Source: Novosphingobium sp. CECT 9465 (GTDB taxonomy: Bacteria; Pseudomonadota; Alphaproteobacteria; Sphingomonadales; Sphingomonadaceae). From it: a DNA stretch of 64,000 nt. The first letter of the stretch is position 1. Every line of letters begins with the position of its first letter. Made by a program: the position numbers and the translations under genes. Positions 16,830 through 25,707 of the stretch are shown here, in pieces. The stretch covers positions 62,001 through 126,000 of the forward strand of contig NZ_CAKLBX010000002.1 in assembly GCF_920987055.1 (NCBI RefSeq), read 5' to 3'. Under the pieces are notes generated by a model. That model did no database searches, had not been told where the DNA came from, and was given only the letters and a program-made list of their open reading frames with translations.

Positions 16830-18521
16830 TTAACGCTCCTCTGGGTTCGAGATCAGCGGCAGGATTTGCGCCGGATCATCCGCGCGGCGCTGTTCGCGCT
16901 TGCCGATCCACAGCCACGCATCGCGCGCCAAGCCTTCGGGCCGCGCGGTGAATTGCAGGATCGTTGTGCCGTGGGGGCGCAAGTGCTTCAGAACGGCGTC
17001 AAGGCGGACGGGGGGAAGCATATCGAACAGCGGGGACAGCATCAGCACGCGCGGCCGGGCAAGCAATGCGCCAGCCAGCTTGAGCGCCATCGTTTCGCCC
17101 ACCGACAGCGGCCAGCCTGACGAGGAGAGTTTGGCATCCAAGCCGCCGGGCAAATCGCCGATCCGGTGCGCAAGGCCAACCAGTTCCAGCGCGTCGAGCA
17201 TCGCTTCAGGCCGGCCCGGCGCGCTGAGGCCAAGGTATTCGCGCACGGTCATTTCTATGATGGTGGGGCGATCAAGCACGATCACATCGGAACGCAGGCG
17301 ATACATGTCGAACGTGCCAAGATCGGCCCCGCCAACGCTGACAAAGCCATTTTCGGGCAGTTCCAGACGTTTGAGCAAGGCCGCAAGGCTGCGTTCGACG
17401 CCGGGCGCAGCGATAACGCCCACTTGCGCTCCGCTTTCCAATGCAAAGTCAAAGACGTGGCCTGCGTGACGCACATCGCGCAGGCGGATGGCCCCATCGG
17501 GCGGCGCGGGCGCATCGCCATCGGGCGCGGCCTCTTGCGGCACGTCCCAGAACAGCGAAAGTTCCTCAAGGCTGGCGGCAAGATCGTAGAATATTTCAAG
17601 ATAAGTGCCCAATTGTGCGATGCCATAGAACACGCCGGACAGGATCAGTTCGGCGGCGACCAGTTGCCCGATCGACAATTCACCTTGCAGGATTAGCCAG
17701 CCACCCAGCGCCAGGAGGCCTGCACTTGCCAGCGCATAAAGCAGCAGCAACGCAATGGTCTGGCCAAAAGTATGGCGGAAGTGGCGGCGGTGGCAATCGA
17801 CATATCTGGCGGTCATCGCTTCGGATCGATCAATCGCAAAAGCCATGTGGCGGCTTGATTTATAAATGCCGTTCGAACCGCCAACACTATCAAGCCAATG
17901 CGCGGTCGCGTGCTTGGCGTGGCTTTTGGTAACGGCGGTGCGCAAACTGGCATGTGCCCACACCCGCCAGATCACCACGACCATCAGCACCAGCACAGTA
18001 TTGAATGCCAAAAAGAACGGGTGGTAAAAGCTGGTCACGATCAGCCCCACAAGGCTTTGCAACACGATGGCAAAACCGCCGATCAGCAAGCTCGTCAGCG
18101 ATTTTTGCACAACGACTGTATCAAAGAAGCGATTGAACAGATCGCCGCGGCGTGAATCCACAAAGAACGGGTTTTGCGCATGGACCGCGCGCAGGGTAAT
18201 CTCCGCAACAAGCCGCGCGAAAAAGCGCCGCTCAAACAGCGCCAGCAAATGCACACGAAATGCGCTGAGCACGCCAGAAATGACCAATAGCGTGAACAAG
18301 ATGGCCGCCAGCGTGATCAAGGGGGCGGGCAAGGCGGTGTTGGCGACCGAATTGATCAGCAATTGCACCGAGATTGGCGTGGCCAATGACAGCAGCGAGA
18401 TCGCGGTGCCATAGAGCAGCGCAAGTCGGATGAAACCGGCGTCTGGGCCAAGAACTTCGCGCGTCCAGCGGGCAAAGTCGCGGAATGTCGGCATGTGCTG
18501 GTCGGCAGCGGGGTCGGCCAT
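16830..18521 (-). CDS. ABC exporter-like protein with degenerate ATPase domain
   Basis: A 563-residue half-transporter: six-helix type I exporter domain (about residues 20-310) followed by a nucleotide-binding domain in which every catalytic motif is altered. Walker A reads AAPGVERS instead of GxxGxGKS/T, the Q-loop Gln is missing, the signature is LSVGE, Walker B plus glutamate reads LMLSPLFD, and the H-loop His is replaced (QFTARP). ATP hydrolysis is therefore unlikely by known mechanism. The frame is intact, so it looks maintained rather than decayed. The start is uncertain: ATG 18521 is preferred, while a TTG at 18569 would add 16 residues. Confidence 0.8.
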   Translation of the reverse strand: MADPAADQHMPTFRDFARWTREVLGPDAGFIRLALLYGTAISLLSLATPISVQLLINSVANTALPAPLITLAAILFTLLVISGVLSAFRVHLLALFERRFFARLVAEITLRAVHAQNPFFVDSRRGDLFNRFFDTVVVQKSLTSLLIGGFAIVLQSLVGLIVTSFYHPFFLAFNTVLVLMVVVIWRVWAHASLRTAVTKSHAKHATAHWLDSVGGSNGIYKSSRHMAFAIDRSEAMTARYVDCHRRHFRHTFGQTIALLLLYALASAGLLALGGWLILQGELSIGQLVAAELILSGVFYGIAQLGTYLEIFYDLAASLEELSLFWDVPQEAAPDGDAPAPPDGAIRLRDVRHAGHVFDFALESGAQVGVIAAPGVERSLAALLKRLELPENGFVSVGGADLGTFDMYRLRSDVIVLDRPTIIEMTVREYLGLSAPGRPEAMLDALELVGLAHRIGDLPGGLDAKLSSSGWPLSVGETMALKLAGALLARPRVLMLSPLFDMLPPVRLDAVLKHLRPHGTTILQFTARPEGLARDAWLWIGKREQRRADDPAQILPLISNPEER

Positions 18522-18955
18522 CGGGATAAGGGTTCCATTTTTTCGCACGTGCAGCACAATTGAGCGCAAAATTTAACTTCAACGTCAGTTTATGGCACAA
18601 ATTTTTCGCTCGGGCAGTCTTTGTCCGCTTGACCAGCGAACGGCACTACAATTTTCTGCTTAGAAGGACCTAATGCGCAGTACGATTTCGCTTCTGCCCA
18701 TGAAGCCGCTGCGGGCTTCTTTCCTCCAGGTCGCACACCAAGCCGCGTATTCCAATGTAAGCTTCGAACTGTCTTACAAACTGAACCTGATGGGAGGAAT
18801 GTTGCGTAGGCACTCCACCCGGTTTCGTGTTTATCAGAGCAATTAGGCAGGTGTTTCAGATGCAGAGGGCACTCACGAAATTGGCTTCTCCGATAGACAG
18901 AAGCAATTGTGCGAGTGCCCAAAGAGATGTTTTGCCTCCACCACCCAAGCTACGG
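18522..18955. other. Gene-free gap between exporter operon and dabA
   Basis: About 430 bases without a convincing gene. It is long enough to hold a promoter for the exporter trio, so that trio may be transcribed apart from dabAB although all lie on the same strand. No hairpin with a T-run is evident. Confidence 0.35.
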
Positions 18956-21481
18956 TTAGATATGGCGTGCTATCCAGTCACCACGAACCCAACTGTGCGC
19001 CTGGTGCTTCCAAGGATCAATCACAACGAGGTTGATCCAGCCATGTTCAACTAAGCAGCCCACCGTATCGTTCCCTAGAACTATCTCTTGCACGCGTTGC
19101 AGCGGGGAGGACACGATCACCGTCAGGCGGCGTGGAGTGTGATAGGGTACGCCATCATCCCGGAAAAGCGATTGGCGCGGTAGCCCGGTGCACAAATCGC
19201 CACCGCTACCCTGAACTACGCCAAACCCGCCGACGACGTTCTGTGTGGTCTTATCGCCGGCGCCATAAGCCTCATTATCTATAGTGGAGAACAGGTACTG
19301 GTTGTTTATCCATTGGCCTACGATCATCGGCGCGGTCATGATCGATGTCAGCGCACTCCCATCTTCATCGTGCTGCCAATCGTAGCTGTGGAGGAATGCA
19401 CTTCCGGCAAGATCAATGTCCTTGGTCATCGCGCGTGGTGCAATGATGAAGGCGGCATTGCCCGAAAGGCCCCATTCGGGCCGTACTTCGCCCCAATGTG
19501 CCGCTCCGGTCAATAGATCATCGGCACCGCGACCCAGTGCTTTTGCCCGCTCTTCGCGCGAGACTGTTCCGGCGCGCGCGAGCGCGCGTTCAAGCTGTTC
19601 GAGATCATCCTTATGGCTGGCAGGAACCGAATGCCGGTCAAAGATGCTGACGATATCCTGCGTGGTATCGTGCTGGGCGGCAATGAACCAGGTGTTATCG
19701 GGCAAGACGATGCCTTTTGTAGCCAACCCCTGACGCACGGAAGCATCATTGAGAATGTCGGCCATCAACCGCGCGTTTGGCCCACCGGGGTGGCCGCCAC
19801 ATGCGCCACAATCAAGGCTGGCGGCGAAGGCATTGTTGGTGGTGCAACCACCGTGGCCGACGAGCGCCACCAAACGTGCGGTGGATGGGCCCAACCCAGT
19901 CAGTGCAAACATACCTTTGGCATAGGCGATCTTTTGATCGAGGCTGAACGCCGGATCGCGATCGTTGCAGGCCGTGGGGGTGAGCACGCTGCCACGTTCC
20001 CCGACCACGGCGCGCCGGACTCGGTCTGTCAGGCGGGGGGCCAACGTGCGGGCGAGCATGGTGATGGCGGCCAGCGGGCCTGTTGCCTCTGCCGTGGCAA
20101 AGCCAGTTGCGCCACCCTTAGTTGCATCAAGCATGGTTTGGGCATCGCCGAACGCGGCATGGCGTGAGAGCATCGCAGTAGCATCAGCCTCACGCCCCGG
20201 TATAGCGCGTTCGGTCACGAAATGGGCAGGCGATAGTAGAACCGGCAATTGATTGCGCGCAGGCGCATCGCAAGCGGGGTTAATAGCGATGGGCAGCCCG
20301 AAAAAGCCGGCATAGCCAAGCGTTGCATAGGCACCCTGTGCCTCCAACGCACGGCGCATGGGCTCCGAACGCACGTCGATGCAGAACACCAATTGCGCGA
20401 CGGGTTGCTGGACATTCAATTCCCGCCATTGCGATGCCTTTTCAAGCTTAGGCGCGATAGTGGACATATAGCTCGCTTCTGCAGCCTTCAGAAACACGAG
20501 GCCAAGCGCGGTTTGGTCCATTGCGGTAATCGCGGCCAGTTGTTCGCGCGCTTCGTCGCTCCATCCATCGGCAGCATCCGAGGGCAAACCGAAGTGGCCC
20601 AGAAGCGCGGCTTGTACGTTGGTTGCCGGTGCTGAATTGAGCTCGGGGAGCGTCGCATTCGTGGCACTCTGCGCTAGGGCGATCAATGCGATGAGATCAG
20701 TCATCGTGGCGGGAGCGCCGGCAGAGGCAGTCACGCCGGCGTGTTCATTGCGCCAACGTAAGTGTCCTGCCCACCCTGGTAAGGTGGCGACGAGACCGCG
20801 CAGCCACGCCATACGATCATCGCTGGCAATATTGGCGCGCCGCATGGCAATGGCGATCAGCTCCAATGGATCAGCAGGGGCCTTGTGGATCAAGGTTGCG
20901 CCGGGCTTGTCTGTCAGGCGGAGCATCGCGGGATCGTGGCGAAGGCTTTCGGTCACGCAGGCATAGAGCCCACGTTCACGGCCACGAAGGGGTAATGCTG
21001 CCTTGCGGTCAAAGAACCCTGCGATCCAGCGGGTGAGCACGGCCACGGCCGGAGTAAGCTGGCGGCGGGCGGGCGCTTTATCTTCAACAGGCATTGCCTC
21101 AAGCCGCGCCAACAGCAGGTTGTACGCAGTCAAGTCAGGCCCGAGCGAGGAGAAGGCGGTGTCTACCCCGCCGAGCGTTGATACGACCGTTTTGCGCAGG
21201 TTAATGTCGTCGATCCGGCCTTCAGCCTTTAACGCACGCCATTGCCCCAAGGATAGCGATCCGCGTGCGCCAAACAGCGCGCCAGCTTCACCGATCGCCT
21301 GTTCAAAAGGCAGATCTTCAAAACCCGAGAGCGGGTTCACTGCTATCGCGCTATAGAGCGGCCAAAGCGGCGCGACGGTTTGCGCGGCGACATCGATCAG
21401 CGCGCTCAGTGTTGCGCGGTCATCCGCATGGTTGAGGAACATGGTGGTATGGGCGGCGAGGTTTCCGGTCTTGGCATGCAT
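18956..21481 (-). CDS. dabA: DabA, inorganic-carbon accumulation subunit (DUF2309)
   Basis: An 841-residue DUF2309 protein. DabA is the zinc-containing, carbonic-anhydrase-like subunit of the DAB system, which hydrates CO2 to bicarbonate unidirectionally, driven by the ion gradient through DabB. The active-site ligands are visible: C367 and D369 in VFCIDVRSE, H543 in VGHGG and C558 in LDCGACGG. The spacing H-N14-C equals that of the characterised Halothiobacillus protein. It starts five bases after the dabB stop, with GAAGGA upstream. Length is typical. Confidence 0.92.
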   Translation of the reverse strand: MHAKTGNLAAHTTMFLNHADDRATLSALIDVAAQTVAPLWPLYSAIAVNPLSGFEDLPFEQAIGEAGALFGARGSLSLGQWRALKAEGRIDDINLRKTVVSTLGGVDTAFSSLGPDLTAYNLLLARLEAMPVEDKAPARRQLTPAVAVLTRWIAGFFDRKAALPLRGRERGLYACVTESLRHDPAMLRLTDKPGATLIHKAPADPLELIAIAMRRANIASDDRMAWLRGLVATLPGWAGHLRWRNEHAGVTASAGAPATMTDLIALIALAQSATNATLPELNSAPATNVQAALLGHFGLPSDAADGWSDEAREQLAAITAMDQTALGLVFLKAAEASYMSTIAPKLEKASQWRELNVQQPVAQLVFCIDVRSEPMRRALEAQGAYATLGYAGFFGLPIAINPACDAPARNQLPVLLSPAHFVTERAIPGREADATAMLSRHAAFGDAQTMLDATKGGATGFATAEATGPLAAITMLARTLAPRLTDRVRRAVVGERGSVLTPTACNDRDPAFSLDQKIAYAKGMFALTGLGPSTARLVALVGHGGCTTNNAFAASLDCGACGGHPGGPNARLMADILNDASVRQGLATKGIVLPDNTWFIAAQHDTTQDIVSIFDRHSVPASHKDDLEQLERALARAGTVSREERAKALGRGADDLLTGAAHWGEVRPEWGLSGNAAFIIAPRAMTKDIDLAGSAFLHSYDWQHDEDGSALTSIMTAPMIVGQWINNQYLFSTIDNEAYGAGDKTTQNVVGGFGVVQGSGGDLCTGLPRQSLFRDDGVPYHTPRRLTVIVSSPLQRVQEIVLGNDTVGCLVEHGWINLVVIDPWKHQAHSWVRGDWIARHI

Positions 21482-21485
21482 CGGG

Positions 21486-22886
21486 TCAGTCCTTCAGGCC
21501 AGATGTGGGTACGGCGGTGAGTGCGGCGGCAGGGGTGCCGACTTGGAGTAAGCGGGCAACAATTGCGGGATGCAGCGTGCGTTCAACAGATCCGATGCGC
21601 TGCTGGGCAACCCAAAGGCCCAAAAACATTGAAAGCAGGGAAAATTGGGCCAGCGGTGGCAAGAGGGGAGCAGCGGCATCGCTTTGCACTTTGCCAAACG
21701 CAGCCAGTATTGCAGCGTTCAGCGCGATGAGCAGCGCCGGCATCGCCAAGAGCCCTACGCTATGCAGATTGCGGCCCGCACGGCGTGCCGCCACCGTCAG
21801 TGCACCGAGCACGGCTGCGAGTGCTAGGCCGAGCGGCAGGAGGGCGGGAGCAAAGCTTGTGAACATGGACAAGCCCATGACAATCAGCACAGCAAGTGCG
21901 ATCATGGCGGCTATCGGGCGGTCAAGGCCTTTGGGGCAAACCGGCGCGGTAGAGACAGTGCCCGATGAACCAAGGAACAACCACGCTTTAAACAAGCCAT
22001 GGGCAATCATGTGCCAGAGTGCGGCCGCATAAGCGCCGAGCGCAATAGTAAGCAGCATAAAGCCCATTTGCGCCACGGTGGAGGCTGCCAGCGCACCTTT
22101 CACATCGCTGCGCACAATCATGATCGCACTGCCGATCAACGCTGCAACGACGCCCGCAGCAAACAAGGCATATCCGGCAATTGGCGCCGCTTCTAGCACT
22201 GGGGCAAAACGGACCAAGAGGAAGCCACCGGCATTCACAAATCCCGCATGCATCAGCGCCGAAACCGGAGTTGGCGCGGCGAGCGAGCCGACCAACCAGC
22301 CAGAGAAAGGCGGAGCGGCGCAGCGAGCCATAGCGGCCGCCGCGAGCAGTAGCCCGGCGGCGAGCGTCGTGGCGAATGGCATGACGGGGATCATTGTGAC
22401 GATCGTGGTGATCTGGGTTGATCTGGCGGTAAGAGCAAGCGCGATGACCGCACAGGTCAACGCAAGATCGCTAATGGTGAAGGCCAGCGTGGCGCGGCGA
22501 GCGGCGTCTTGCGCCTCGTTCCAGTCACCGACATGGCCGATCAGGCCGACCATCATCCGTCCAATGACAATCCAGCCAGCGGCCAGCAGCAGCGCGTCAG
22601 ACGCAAAGGCCATCAGCAGCGTGCCCAGCGCAAGTCCTGCGGCAAGGCGATTAAAGGCTGCGCGACGCGGGTCCGCGCGAAGCTGGCGACGGGCAAAGAC
22701 GACGACTACCAGCGTTACGAGCAAGCTGAGTCCTGCCAGCGCCACTCCGGGCGTAGTTAGTGAGACGTTTCCAGTGATGAAGGTAGCGAAAAGCAAGGTA
22801 GCCATTGCGCCAAGCGCCACGTCGGCACGGGTGACCCGCACCTTCGGTTTCGGGGCGGATTTACGGGAAGTCGTGGTCTCGTTCAT
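21486..22886 (-). CDS. dabB: DabB, membrane subunit of the DAB carbon-uptake system
   Basis: A 466-residue membrane protein of the NADH dehydrogenase subunit L/MrpA (proton_antipo_M) family, the cation-conducting partner of DabA. Around 12-13 hydrophobic segments are visible, with the conserved central block near PPFSGWLVGSLAAPTPVSALMH. The ATG at 22886 is chosen over longer frames because AAAGG precedes it by eight bases. It lies directly upstream of dabA and is divergent from a LysR regulator gene, so the three probably form one functional unit. Confidence 0.88.
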   Translation of the reverse strand: MNETTTSRKSAPKPKVRVTRADVALGAMATLLFATFITGNVSLTTPGVALAGLSLLVTLVVVVFARRQLRADPRRAAFNRLAAGLALGTLLMAFASDALLLAAGWIVIGRMMVGLIGHVGDWNEAQDAARRATLAFTISDLALTCAVIALALTARSTQITTIVTMIPVMPFATTLAAGLLLAAAAMARCAAPPFSGWLVGSLAAPTPVSALMHAGFVNAGGFLLVRFAPVLEAAPIAGYALFAAGVVAALIGSAIMIVRSDVKGALAASTVAQMGFMLLTIALGAYAAALWHMIAHGLFKAWLFLGSSGTVSTAPVCPKGLDRPIAAMIALAVLIVMGLSMFTSFAPALLPLGLALAAVLGALTVAARRAGRNLHSVGLLAMPALLIALNAAILAAFGKVQSDAAAPLLPPLAQFSLLSMFLGLWVAQQRIGSVERTLHPAIVARLLQVGTPAAALTAVPTSGLKD

Positions 22887-22991
22887 GCGTTCAACCTTTC
22901 GTCGATTGAGCAAGTGCAGCATGATTAGAGATTTGTGAAACGAATAACTGAAATATTGAACATTGCATTTGTAAATGATAGAAGTGCACAC
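22887..22991. promoter_or_regulatory. Divergent dabB/lysR promoter region
   Basis: An AT-rich 105-bp interval. ATTTGTGAAA (22931-22940) and ATTTGTAAAT (22968-22977) form imperfect direct repeats, and TTA...TGA...TAA triplets near 22925-22947 are loosely like a CbbR-type site. Likely bound by the LysR protein; the exact site is not certain. Confidence 0.35.
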
Positions 22992-23873
22992 ATGGCTTTG
23001 CGAAACCTTGATATCGACCTATTGCGCTGCTTCGTGACGATTTCCGATACTGGCAGTTTCACCCGTGCCGGGGCACGGCTGGGGCGAACGCAATCAGGAA
23101 TTTCTCTGCAATTGAAGCGGTTGGAAGAGCAGGTAGGGCGGGCGCTATTTGTGCGATCACCGCGCAGCCTTGCGATGACATTTGAAGGGGAGCGGCTTAT
23201 TGGCCCCGCCCGCCAGATCTTGCGGCTGCACGACGCCACGTTGGCTGAAATGTTTGAGCCTGACATTGCAGGCTCGGTGCGGATAGGAGTGCCCGAAGAC
23301 TTTGCTACGGCCCATTTGCCCGGCGTGCTGGCCGCCTTTGCCGAAGCGCACCCCTTGGTGGAACTGGAAGTAGCCTGCGATCTGACGCTCAATCTGTTCG
23401 AGCGGTTTCACGCTGGCGATTTCGATCTGGTTCTGGTGAAGCGTCAGCCCGCGCAAGAGCGGCAAGAAGGGGTGCGTGTGTGGCGCGAACCCTTGGTTTG
23501 GGTTGCGCGCGACCGTCAGGCGGTGGCAGACCGGTTACGCATTCCTCTGGTGGTCTCCCCCGAACCTTGCGTTTATCGCAAACGCGCGACCGAGGCGCTG
23601 GATGCGATTGGGCGAGCATGGAGAATCGCCTATACCTCAACCAGCCTTGCCGGCAGCCTTTCGGCGGTTCGGGCAGGGTTGGGGATTACCGTTCTACCGC
23701 TGGAAATGGTGCCACCAGGGCTGATGGCGGTGGGAGGGAACGCCGGTCCGGAAGTGGCCAGCCTGCCACCGCTTTACGATACTGAAATTGCGTTGATCGA
23801 GGCCCCGGGCCTATCGGATACTGCACACCTCCTGGCTCAGCACATTATCGCGGCACTCGAGCGCGGCGCCTAA
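22992..23873 (+). CDS. LysR-family regulator beside dabAB
   Basis: A 293-residue LysR-type regulator. The N-terminal winged helix covers residues 1-60 (DLLRCFVTISDTGSFTRAGARLG, then QLKRLEEQVGRALFVR), and the effector-binding domain follows from about 90. I place the start at ATG 22992, at MALRNLDID; the frame is open further upstream but would cover the shared promoter. Divergent placement next to dabB suggests it senses carbon status or a metabolite and controls dabBA, as CbbR-type proteins do. That role is inferred from position. Confidence 0.82.
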   Translation: MALRNLDIDLLRCFVTISDTGSFTRAGARLGRTQSGISLQLKRLEEQVGRALFVRSPRSLAMTFEGERLIGPARQILRLHDATLAEMFEPDIAGSVRIGVPEDFATAHLPGVLAAFAEAHPLVELEVACDLTLNLFERFHAGDFDLVLVKRQPAQERQEGVRVWREPLVWVARDRQAVADRLRIPLVVSPEPCVYRKRATEALDAIGRAWRIAYTSTSLAGSLSAVRAGLGITVLPLEMVPPGLMAVGGNAGPEVASLPPLYDTEIALIEAPGLSDTAHLLAQHIIAALERGA

Positions 23874-24202
23874 TCTCCGATGATGAAATTGGCCAATGCG
23901 GTGGGACGGACCGACCTGATGCCATCTTCAACCGGGTTGGCAGAGCGTAGCTGCGGCTGGCGCATAGCATTGACGTTCTGGCCGTGCGCTGTGTCCTGCG
24001 GCGTGAGGCGATCATTGCTGATCCGCCAGCGCCGTTGCTCATCGGCCCGGTTGGCACAAACTGTCATGCCGTGTGATGGTCGGCACCCTTTTTCCTGCTG
24101 GCTGACATGCGGTGCGATGTCGTGCGTCAGTCGATAATCGTGATGCGTTTCCAGCGAATGCGGTGCCAGCGAGAGTGCCGCGGCGGTCAGCAGGCTTAAC
24201 AT
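23870..24202 (-). CDS. Small secreted protein
   Basis: A 110-residue protein with a signal peptide (MLSLLTAAALSLAPHS). The mature part holds GMTVCANRADEQRRWRI, resembling the VCG-R-(n)-RYR motif common in small secreted proteins of sphingomonads. The function is not known. The ATG at 24202 has AAAGG upstream. Its stop overlaps the end of the LysR gene by four bases on the opposite strand. Confidence 0.5.
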   Translation of the reverse strand: MLSLLTAAALSLAPHSLETHHDYRLTHDIAPHVSQQEKGCRPSHGMTVCANRADEQRRWRISNDRLTPQDTAHGQNVNAMRQPQLRSANPVEDGIRSVRPTALANFIIGD

Positions 24203-24608
24203 GACAATTGTACCTTTCAGGCGGGAGAAAACGTACTTCAGCAGTTGGTCTGACAGTGCGCGCCACCAGGGCAAATGACGCGCACTGTCAGTAGTCCACG
24301 GGTGCCGGCAGTGGCGTTGCGCCATCGCTGTTCAGGCATCCGGTCCGTGGCACACCGCGCGCCAGGGTTCGGGGTCATTCGGCGCGCGGTATCTTCAAAA
24401 TCTTGACGGAGACGGCGCGGATTGGCAGCGCGCCGCCCCCGGCAAGGGTAGTGGTTGGATCGTCCAGCGTTGTTTGGCCTGCAACGAGGTGTGTTGGGAC
24501 CGAACTGCTGGAAATCGACCACCGCTTGGGGGCGTCCTCTCTTATCCCTTGCAAACCCGCGATGGCGTGGAATGTTTGTTGCGTCCAATCGAAAAGATTG
24601 GCACTAAT
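24203..24608. other. Gene-free region before the OxyR-like gene
   Basis: About 400 bases without a convincing gene. The inverted repeat CCAATC-N5-GATTGG at 24585-24601 lies near its right end and may be an accessory site for the OxyR-like regulator. Confidence 0.35.
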
Positions 24609-24627
24609 CGATAGAATTTATCTATCG
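24609..24627. promoter_or_regulatory. OxyR/LysR-type operator
   Basis: CGATAGAATTTATCTATCG has perfect 6-bp arms and contains ATAG-N7-CTAT, the core of the OxyR half-site consensus. It ends eight bases before the start codon of the OxyR-like gene, so it probably mediates autoregulation. Confidence 0.65.
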
Positions 24628-24635
24628 GAGCAATC

Positions 24636-25538
24636 ATGCCGACCTTACGACAGCTCGAATATTTCCTTGCTGTTGCTGAGTTGAAACATTTTGGGCATGC
24701 AGCTCAGCTGTGCAACATTTCGCAACCCACGCTTAGTCATCAGTTACGGACGCTAGAGGAGCGCCTAGGCACGATTTTGATTGATCGCGGATCAAGTCTG
24801 CCGGAATTGACTCCCGTAGGCCGCGAAATTGCCGAGCGAGCAAAGCGAGTCATGCTGGAGATTCGCGATATTCGCGGGCTGGCCTCTCGGTCACGCAATC
24901 AACTGGCGGGAATTGTCAGACTCGGCGTGACGCCAACACTGGGGCCATATCTTATGCCCGCGATCATCGGCGCGCTTCATGTTGAGCAGCCTGAACTGCG
25001 TCTTTATATACGCGAGGGCATTCCAGTAGATCAAGCGCGCGATCTGGTGGCAGGTCGATTGGACATGCTTGTGGGCCCACAACCGATTGCAGGTGAGGGA
25101 TTAGAGATCCTATCGCTGTTCAATGAGCCGTTATCCGTGGTGGCACCTAATCATCACCCGCTGGTGGGCAAAGCGCGGTTGGAGTGTACAGATCTGGCTG
25201 GCGCACACTTCTTGACGTTGGATCACCGCCACCACTTCCACCAAATCGTGCAGACGGCGTGCGCGCGGTTTGGCGCAGAAATTCTGCACGATTATGAAGG
25301 AACCAGCCTTGATTCAATTCATCAAATGGTTGGCAGCGGGGTGGGTTTAGCGATTCTGCCTGAATTATATCTACGATCCGATGTGGGCGGTGAGGCGATG
25401 GTAGTGCGGTTGCCTGTCAGCGATTGGTCAAGTAGCCGCCAGATTGCCGCTGCATGGCGCGCGCGATCGGCCAATGCCGAAGATTATCGCGCGCTTTCGA
25501 TGCGTATCCGCGATAAGGCGCGTAATTTGCTCATATAG
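24636..25538 (+). CDS. OxyR-like LysR regulator lacking the peroxidatic cysteine
   Basis: A 300-residue LysR protein closest in layout to OxyR: LEYFLAVAELKHFGHAAQLCNISQPTLSHQLRTLE at the start, then PTLGPYLMPAIIGALH. Aligning the sensor loop with E. coli OxyR puts His200 where the peroxidatic Cys199 should be, while Cys209 matches the resolving Cys208. Direct disulfide switching as in OxyR is therefore unlikely. It may respond to another ligand or to oxidation at Cys209. It converges on the peroxiredoxin-oxygenase fusion gene and has a matching operator upstream. Confidence 0.82.
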   Translation: MPTLRQLEYFLAVAELKHFGHAAQLCNISQPTLSHQLRTLEERLGTILIDRGSSLPELTPVGREIAERAKRVMLEIRDIRGLASRSRNQLAGIVRLGVTPTLGPYLMPAIIGALHVEQPELRLYIREGIPVDQARDLVAGRLDMLVGPQPIAGEGLEILSLFNEPLSVVAPNHHPLVGKARLECTDLAGAHFLTLDHRHHFHQIVQTACARFGAEILHDYEGTSLDSIHQMVGSGVGLAILPELYLRSDVGGEAMVVRLPVSDWSSSRQIAAAWRARSANAEDYRALSMRIRDKARNLLI

Positions 25539-25707
25539 ATAAAGAAGACACATTCTTTCACGCGACGTTCGGTTAGCTGCCCGTCAACTGTTGACCCCAT
25601 GGATGACGGGTTCCAACGCTAGCCGACATTCCCGATGCTGCATCCGAACGGCATGAGTTGGTCGTGTGCTGCCGGTTGCCCTGAAGGGAAATTCGCGTCG
25701 TTTCCGT

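Noticed and set aside
18590..18922. 110-codon minus-strand frame upstream of the exporter genes
   Set aside because: No motif, no good ribosome site and unnatural composition; treated as intergenic.
22078..22938. 286-codon plus-strand frame over dabB
   Set aside because: Ala/Ser-rich sequence without motifs, opposite a clear antiporter-like membrane protein.
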